Positions 58,140 to 64,000 of a stretch of 64,000 bases of DNA are shown in pieces. The DNA comes from Lyophyllum atratum (taxonomy: Eukaryota > Basidiomycota > Agaricomycetes > Agaricales > Lyophyllaceae): positions 496,001 to 560,000 of the forward strand of contig JACGCN010000025.1 in the NCBI GenBank assembly GCA_014905825.1, written 5' to 3'. The translations under genes and the position numbers were made by a program. Below the pieces are notes generated by a model. It was not told where the DNA came from, searched no databases, and saw only the letters and a list, made by a program, of their open reading frames with translations. Each line of letters opens with the position of its first letter. Position 1 is the first letter of the stretch.

Positions 58140-58246
58140 GATGGACGGCCTGGTGTCTGGGGTCCTGTTGTCCTGATATCTTATCTTCTTCCTTGTCAGT
58201 ACGTCGGATGATATTGCGTTCTTTCCCTTGTTTGTAACACACCACA

Positions 58247-59327
58247 ATGGTTAAGATCCACACGTTGAACATATCGCCGCCGCTCATCAACTCATCCTGT
58301 GCATGGGCATCCGATCTCGAACAACTCACTGAGTTGTACGATTCCCCGTTCACAGGGGCTGTGACCACTCGTACTGCAACTCTAGATGGATTTGAAGAGG
58401 GCCCGACGCACACGGTAACTCCTTAATCATACCTCCTTAGCTGCCACGCAAGACTCACGTCCTCGCGTGTAGGTAGCGTTCTCGAATTCAAGCGTGACAT
58501 CTATCAACTCCTATGGTTATTCTCCTCATCCCCTGACACGTTACCTGACATGGGTCAGAGAACTCCTCCTGAAGGCCCCTCTTCCAGAGCGCTCGAGAAA
58601 ACCTTTTATAATAAGCATAACCTCATCAGACCCCGTAAAACTCCGCACAATCGTGCAGAGTATACAGCGTCTCCGGACCGAGCTACAAGATACCATCGCA
58701 CAGTCTTCCATCGCAATAGAACTAAACACATCCTGCCCCAACATACCAAACTCCCCCCCAACTGGCTACGCGTTCCCTTCCCTCTTTCCCCTCCTGACAG
58801 TTCTGAAAGAAGAACACGCCAAGGATCCTACTTTGACAATCGGCCTGAAGTTACCTCCCTTTGTCTACCGCGACCAATTCCTGGCCGTTATCGACGGATT
58901 AAAGGGTCTTTGTCTCCCGGGAGATGGCGAGTCCGAGGGTTCTGATACCATCTGCCCGTTCGCCTTCTTCACATGCACCAATACGCTCGGAAATAGCCTC
59001 CTCTTCCAAGAACAGTCTACCCGGCCTGCACCGGCCAATCAAGATGCCACTCCGTTTGCGGTGCCGACTGGCCTAGGGGGCTTGGCGGGGGACTCGCTGC
59101 ACGCGCTGGCGCTCGGGAATGTGTACACGTTCACCCAGCTTCTACAGGAGCCCGCAAATGCGTTGTTAAAACGGATTGCTGTTATCGGTGTCGGAGGAGT
59201 GACGTCCAAGGAGGCTGCCGAACGGATGCGGCGAGCGGGGGCTACAGTCGTAGGGTGCGCGACCCTCTTAGGAAAGGAGGGTGTAAGAGCGTTTGAGATG
59301 ATTGGTGGCAAAGAAGAGCGGCAATAA
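58247..59327 (+). CDS. URA1: Dihydroorotate dehydrogenase, class 1A-like (URA1 type)
   Basis: Flavoenzyme of pyrimidine synthesis; class 1A forms are cytosolic and use fumarate. Exon 1 is 58247-58414 and exon 2 is 58473-59327, about 340 residues. It starts directly with MVKIHTLNISPPLINSSCAW, so there is no mitochondrial presequence or membrane anchor as in class 2 enzymes. GAVTTRTATLDGFEEGPTHT, SINSYGYSPHPLTRYL and IELNTSCPNIPNSPPTGYAF follow; NTSCPN carries the class 1 active-site Cys (class 2 has Ser). Then GLKLPPF, FAFFTCTNTLGNSLLF, TGLGGLAGDSLHALAL, IAVIGVGGVTSKEAAER and VVGCATLLGKEG give the FMN-binding phosphate loops. Exact substrate use (dihydroorotate rather than dihydropyrimidine) is inferred from motif similarity. 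Confidence 0.85.
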
Positions 59328-59524
59328 GGCTATGATGAATTGGCACTGGTAGATAGATACAGTTGAATGCTCGTAGTATGTTTCGTGGAAGGATAATACA
59401 TATACAGACTGAATGGACGCTGAAATAAGAATAAGGATATCTAGATGGATACAGGGTTAATAATCCGAAGAGGGAGCAGGTGAGAATGATAATAGCCAAC
59501 ACGAAAAAAGCGGATTGCTAGAGA

Positions 59525-60890
59525 TTAATTTGCTCCGTGCGGGGAGAGATTCCACTGGAGTGGGTCAATGGGAGGCTGGATCATATGCCCATGAGCCACT
59601 GCTGGCGGGTTGGGGGCACGATAATCAAATGGATTGATGAACTCGATGTGAAATGGGGAGGAGCGGGGAGATGTGTGATAGATAGAATTCATGGGGGGCG
59701 CTCCGTGGTAGGCTTCTGCAGGAGTGGAATAGCCTAGGTTGTTCGGTTCTTGGGACGAGACCCAGGTGATTGGGATCTGATGCTGAATGAGGTACTGTGA
59801 TGTATACGATGTATCCTCTTGGCCTGTCAGCTGTGCTGTGGGATACCGAAAGGTCCAGTCTTGCTCTGGAGACGAAGACCGCTTCACCTGGTAGTCGCTT
59901 GAGCTATTCGACGCAGTAGGCTGTATGAGATGGACCGAAGATGAAGTCAGTCACCGACCGCACACGTTGAGCTGCGCACTTACAATCTGGCAAGAATATT
60001 CACAAGGCAGACTAATCTCCTGGGACTGGGCGGGAGGTAGAAGAGGACTTCGGAAAACAGGAGCATCGTTTCGGTCGGATAGAGGGTGGGCAGGCTCCTT
60101 TTTGAACAGGAGTGGGGGAGATATTTCCCTGCCTGACGAGGAATCGATAGATTGTACCGCATGATCGAGCTCTTTGCCTGCCTTACCGGCAAGAAGAAGC
60201 TCGGCGACCTGTTTGCAGCGTAGCAGCTCATCCTTGCCGTTTCTCTTCACGTTCCGCCTAACCACCTGCTTTGTTCGCGTGTTAGGTGAGAAGCGATAGC
60301 CTGGGTATTTCTCGCCGTGCTCGATCTTCTCCTGTTCAGCCCTACGACGCCAGGTGTCCTTCTCTTCCTCGGGGAGTTGGTTCCAGCAGTGCCCGATGAT
60401 GCGACTGATGTGACGATGGTCGTGTTCGACGGACTTGCTAATTTTCGAATTGGCCCAAAACTCGGAACGAAAGATCATGAAAGCGTTGCGCGGGCGAGGG
60501 ACACGGTTCCCGGATCGCAGCCGTGGCGCGGCTTTCCTAGCAGGTGGATAATGCGTCGTCGGGTTTTCCTCGTAGAGAGGAGACAACGGGAAAGAGTCTG
60601 ACGGCGAGGGTGTCTGCGAATACTGGTCTGATGGTGAGGGCGTCTCCGAATACTGGTGGACGGTCGGTGTCTCGAATTCTGCAGATGAGAATTCCTGATG
60701 AGGGGTTAGAGAATGCATGGTGGGAGGAGCAGTGGTAAACGCGTAGTCCGCGTCTGTAGTGTAATGGAAGTGCAAGAATTGCCCTTGGGACTCTGTGACT
60801 ATGGAATCAGGGCGGAAGCGGATGAAAGGACAAGGAGGACAAACGCAGGTTGTTGACCGGCATCTGGTCGTTGGTCTGAATACGCAGCAT
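59525..60890 (-). CDS. HMG-box transcription factor
   Basis: The HMG box reads RVPRPRNAFMIFRSEFW, EHDHRHISRIIGHCWNQLPEE and WRRRAEQEKIEHGEKYPGY (~60300-60510), with the hydrophobic and aromatic core residues intact; it resembles the MAT/Ste11-like fungal group more than chromatin HMGB. Upstream is a Pro/Ser/Thr-rich N-terminus containing two imperfect copies of QYS-x-TPSPSD. Downstream are KQVVRRNVKRNGKDELLRCK (basic), a Ser/Pro region and, after an intron near 59922-59982, a C-terminus ending NLSPHGAN at 59525. The start is unsure. The frame is open upstream of an in-frame ATG at 60718; an ATG at 60890 with a 46 nt intron (donor GTTTGT, acceptor CCATAG) would fit, 70 nt below a TATAAA on this strand (60958-60963). 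Possible sexual-development regulator; not provable here. Confidence 0.82.
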
Positions 60891-62054
60891 CGTATGGTGG
60901 GGAGCGGATGGCAGAGGGGGAGAAGGTATTCCGGGGAAGCCTTAGCCCTTGCGGCTCTTTATAAGTCGGTGGTTAGCCCATGAATATAGATGGATGGAAG
61001 AGCGGAGAATCTCCCCTTTCACCACGTCACATCGGAGGTGATAGATCTCGCGTGATCGCCATCTGGGCTGCATTTGGCAATCGCTCTCCATTGGGCATCA
61101 TACCACCCTCGTTATAATCACATCGCCATAACGGTCCGATCACCATCATACCAAGAGCCGGAGAGGGCGCCGCTTTTTGGATGTCGTCACAATGTCTTGA
61201 TGTCTTGCTCGTCTAGCTCTGAGCTGCTCCGAATCATCGATAAAACGCGGAGAGTTATCCAATCATTCATGAACGAGCTATGTTCCGCGTCTGTAGTGGC
61301 GCCGACCACTCCGACTAGAAGCAGGCCTCCAACCTTCTTTGGAATCCCGAGCTCACGGGCGCTGGAATGATGGCACATATCTCCGGCATGCCACTATCCT
61401 CGCACACTATTCATCGCGACAGTGTTGGAGAGGCAAGGGCAGATTGTACTTGCCAGGTACAGGAGTACCTTCCCAGTCATGTATGTACTAGAAGACTACA
61501 TAGATCGTTACGTAGGGCATAGAGGATTTCCTTTACATCCCTGTTGCCTACGTCGAGGGTCTAAGAGAGCGTCTCAGGACGTCTCAAACGGATACAAATT
61601 GTACACAGTTCATTAGCTAGCTCCCTGCTCGCTCGATATCAAGGAGACCGCTTCGGTCTGAAGGTCTGTACTTATGTCAATGTACTCCCATTTCCGAACG
61701 GGTTGGGACGGATCTGAAATAAGGTGGTCGAATTTCCTGATAGGAAGTGAGAGCCAAAAGCCTGACCTTGGAAAGTCAAGACGCGTCATGTTCGCACCCC
61801 GAGTCAAGATGTAAGGCGTGGCCCGGGCGAGGCTGTCAAGACGAGTCACAAACAACATGTTGTGGGCGGCTACCGTCGGTTTGCACATGTTAGGAGACGT
61901 CGGGATACCGACAATTGCCAGAAGCGGTTCCGCATGGAGTAAACAGATTTGGATAAAGCTGCCAACATGCAGCGCCCACTGAAATCAACAATTACACGAG
62001 ACGATACCCCGCCAGCGCAGCATCAACTTGACAACTTTGACCTCAACCAACACA
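60891..62054. other. Divergent intergenic region, HMG-box/PARP
   Basis: About 1.16 kb. It contains the TATAAA element of the HMG gene on the minus strand (60958-60963) and an ACGCGT at 61781-61786 upstream of the PARP gene. No coding frame with recognisable features. It is probably two promoters with a long leader. Confidence 0.4.
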
Positions 62055-64000
62055 ATGCCCCCCCGCAAGAAAGCTGGAACTACTACCGCTCCTACGCGCT
62101 CAAGCGCGAGAACTAAGGCTGCTGCTGCTGCTGCTGCCGCACCTGCACCTGCTGCTATTGTCCCAGCGAAAGTTCCTGCAAAACCAAAGTCCAAGCGTAC
62201 GCGTGCCAACTCTGCAAGCGATAATGATGGGCCTGCTGCGAAACCTGCTAGCAAGAAAGCCAAGAAAGCAAATACTCAAGACGATGCTGATGCAGAAGTC
62301 GCTGAGGAAGAAGACGCTGACGACCAACCTGAGGTGCCTAAGAAAATGGTGACTTTTTTCCCAGTCCAAAGCGAATACGCGTCCCTCAATCATGATCAGG
62401 TCACCGTCATTAAGAGAGGTGCAGCACCAGTTGACCCTATGTCTGGAAGAGTTGGTATGTGACAAGACTCCATGTATCTGGAGAAACTAACGTGTTGCCG
62501 TCAAGACACCCACATGGTGTTTGCAAACGAACAAGGCGTGTGGGATGCCATGCTCAACCAGACTGACGTGAGTGGACATGAGAATAAGAACAAGTAGGCA
62601 ACCCTCAACTACTAGGCCTCCAAGCTTGTCTGAGTTCGTTACAGATTCTACGTCCTACAGTTGCTTCACCCTGCCAGCAACGACTCCCAATGCTCCCTTT
62701 TCGTTCGCTGGGGACGGGTGGGTGAAAATGGACAAAACCAAACCAAGGTCTTGCCCCCTCCAATTTTCCTTCGTCTGACCAACTTTCGTACTTACTGTTA
62801 CTCTCCAGGGTCCTTGGCCCCCTGCGACTGCTATATCAGAATTCAAGAAACAGTTCAAGGCCAAAGCAGGGGTTGACTGGGACAATCGTGTGGGCATGGT
62901 CCCTAAAAAGGGTTCGTTTTATGGCATGTCTTCGCCTATGCATACTAATTACATAACGATGCACAGGCAAGTACGTTTGGATTGGTTAGTTATCCCATTC
63001 ATGATGCGTCCTTGTATATCAAGGTCTGATATTGGATACTTAGAGCGCGACTATGCTGATGAGGACGAGACCAACGGCGATGGGAAAGCCAGCAGTAGCA
63101 AAGAAGCAGCGATTATTCCCGATTCCGCGCTAGAACCTGAAATCCAGGTAGCTCTTCCTACTAAGTTATAACCGTGTCCAACAAATATTTGATCATTTCG
63201 TATCCTAGGACTTATGCCGCCTCATCTTTTCAACCAGGTACGAAATCAACGTCAACCTCTGACTTAGATATCTTCCGATCGTGTCTTCTAAGCCTCATAG
63301 AGGCACACTTGTCCTCCATGAACTATGATGCGAAGAAACTCCCTCTCGGTACGACCATGCGATTTGTGCCTTTATCGGCCCCCAATTGACGGCCATCCCA
63401 GGCAAGCTGGCCAAATCTACCATTCTCAGCGGTTTCTCTGCTCTCAAAGTCAGTTGAGGCTCACGCAGGTTGGAGTGTGGAACAAGAGCTGATGTTTTGA
63501 TTTAGACTCTTGCTGAGGTCATCGAGCAGCCTAATGGTGACACAGCGAGGCAGTATGGAAACGCTCGCAGTGCTTGCGAGCACCTGAGCAGCGCATATTA
63601 CTCGTAAGGCATTTACAAGTCTGCCCGTCTCAGCAGCTTATCGCTGTCATAGTGTTATTCCACACGACTTTGGGAGACAGAGGCCCACCGTCATTGATAA
63701 TGCGACTCTCTTGAAGAAGGAACTCGATCTTGTTGATGCCCTTGGAGACATGGTATCATCGTCACCCTTACCACTACGCAGCTATTCCATCCTCATCGCG
63801 ATAATCGCAGGAAATTGCATCAAAGCTCATTTCGTCCTCGAATACTCTCTCCGACGACCAAGGAAATCCCCTCAATCCGATCGACGCTAACTTCCGCTCC
63901 TTGGGTCTGACAAGTATGCAACCCATCAAGCAGGAAAGTCAAGAATTCAAAAATCTGGAAGCTTATGCTCGTGATACGCATGGCGCTACCCACAACCACA
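62055..64000 (+). CDS. Poly(ADP-ribose) polymerase, 5' part, cut by the window end
   Basis: Nuclear enzyme using NAD+ to modify proteins at DNA breaks. The start 62055 (MPPRKKAGTTTAPTRSSART) opens an Ala/Lys/Arg-rich, low-complexity N-terminus with several nuclear-localisation-like clusters, similar to PARP2; no zinc fingers or BRCT domain are seen. The WGR domain follows (HMVFANEQGVWDAMLNQTD, then YVLQLL, CSLFVRWGRVGENGQNQTK, AISEFKKQFKAKAGVDWDNR). Next is the PARP regulatory helical domain (SLIEAHLSSMNYDAKKLPLG, KLAKSTILSGFSALKTLAEV, ACEHLSSAYY, VIPHDFGRQRPTVIDNATL, KKELDLVDALGDMEIASKLI). The window ends near DTHGATHNH, around the start of the catalytic ART domain, so the H-Y-E residues are outside. 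Several short introns interrupt it. Confidence 0.9.

Noticed and set aside
1..64000. CRISPR arrays, bacterial operons or phage genes
   Set aside because: Gene structure, introns and protein families are fungal throughout; no regularly spaced repeats were seen.

Overview
This window is nuclear DNA of a basidiomycete, most likely an Agaricomycete. The sequence shows densely packed genes, multi-exon structures with 45-70 nt GT-AG introns, frequent head-to-head gene pairs, fungal housekeeping proteins in eukaryotic form, and Agaricomycete-style secreted and membrane proteins. I saw no bacterial operon, rRNA, tRNA, CRISPR array or intact transposon. Gene models were spliced by eye, so outer coordinates are firmer than individual exon edges.

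Layout. 0-12 kb: the 3' end of a Gln/Pro-rich protein gene, DNA topoisomerase II, a small predicted gene and a GCN20-type ABC-F ATPase. 12-20 kb: a single-pass ectodomain protein, then a tandem duplication of a divergent gene pair (a DUF7704-like membrane protein and a CofD/UPF0052-like protein). One CofD copy is a truncated pseudogene, and one DUF7704-like copy is altered in an exon. 20-33.6 kb: a Ser/Arg-rich orphan, chorismate synthase, a SAP30-like Sin3-binding protein, a secreted repeat-rich protein, a BAR-SH3 protein, SDO1/SBDS, ALG1 and NFU1. 34-41 kb: a copper-fist regulator, a UBE2W-type E2, porphobilinogen deaminase and a secreted protein made of two tandem domains. 42-47.4 kb: GID1/RanBPM-type SPRY-LisH-CTLH protein, proteasome maturation factor UMP1 and a flavin amine oxidase-like protein. 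47.4-51.3 kb: a 4 kb stretch with no gene I can support. 51.3-64 kb: a small five-exon orphan, an MFAP1-type splicing factor with a zinc knuckle and RS tail, a BTB protein, TRAPPC5/Trs31, a class 1A-like dihydroorotate dehydrogenase, an HMG-box factor and the 5' part of a PARP gene.

Most genes are unrelated housekeeping functions. Loose functional themes are metal, Fe-S and heme (NFU1, copper fist, HEM3), ubiquitin/proteasome (UBE2W, GID1, UMP1), and translation or ribosome assembly (GCN20, SDO1). The most unusual features are the duplicated gene pair with apparent reciprocal decay, the exon-for-exon duplicated secreted protein, two genes whose first coding exon is only the ATG, and an E2 gene with 11-nt and 21-nt exons.
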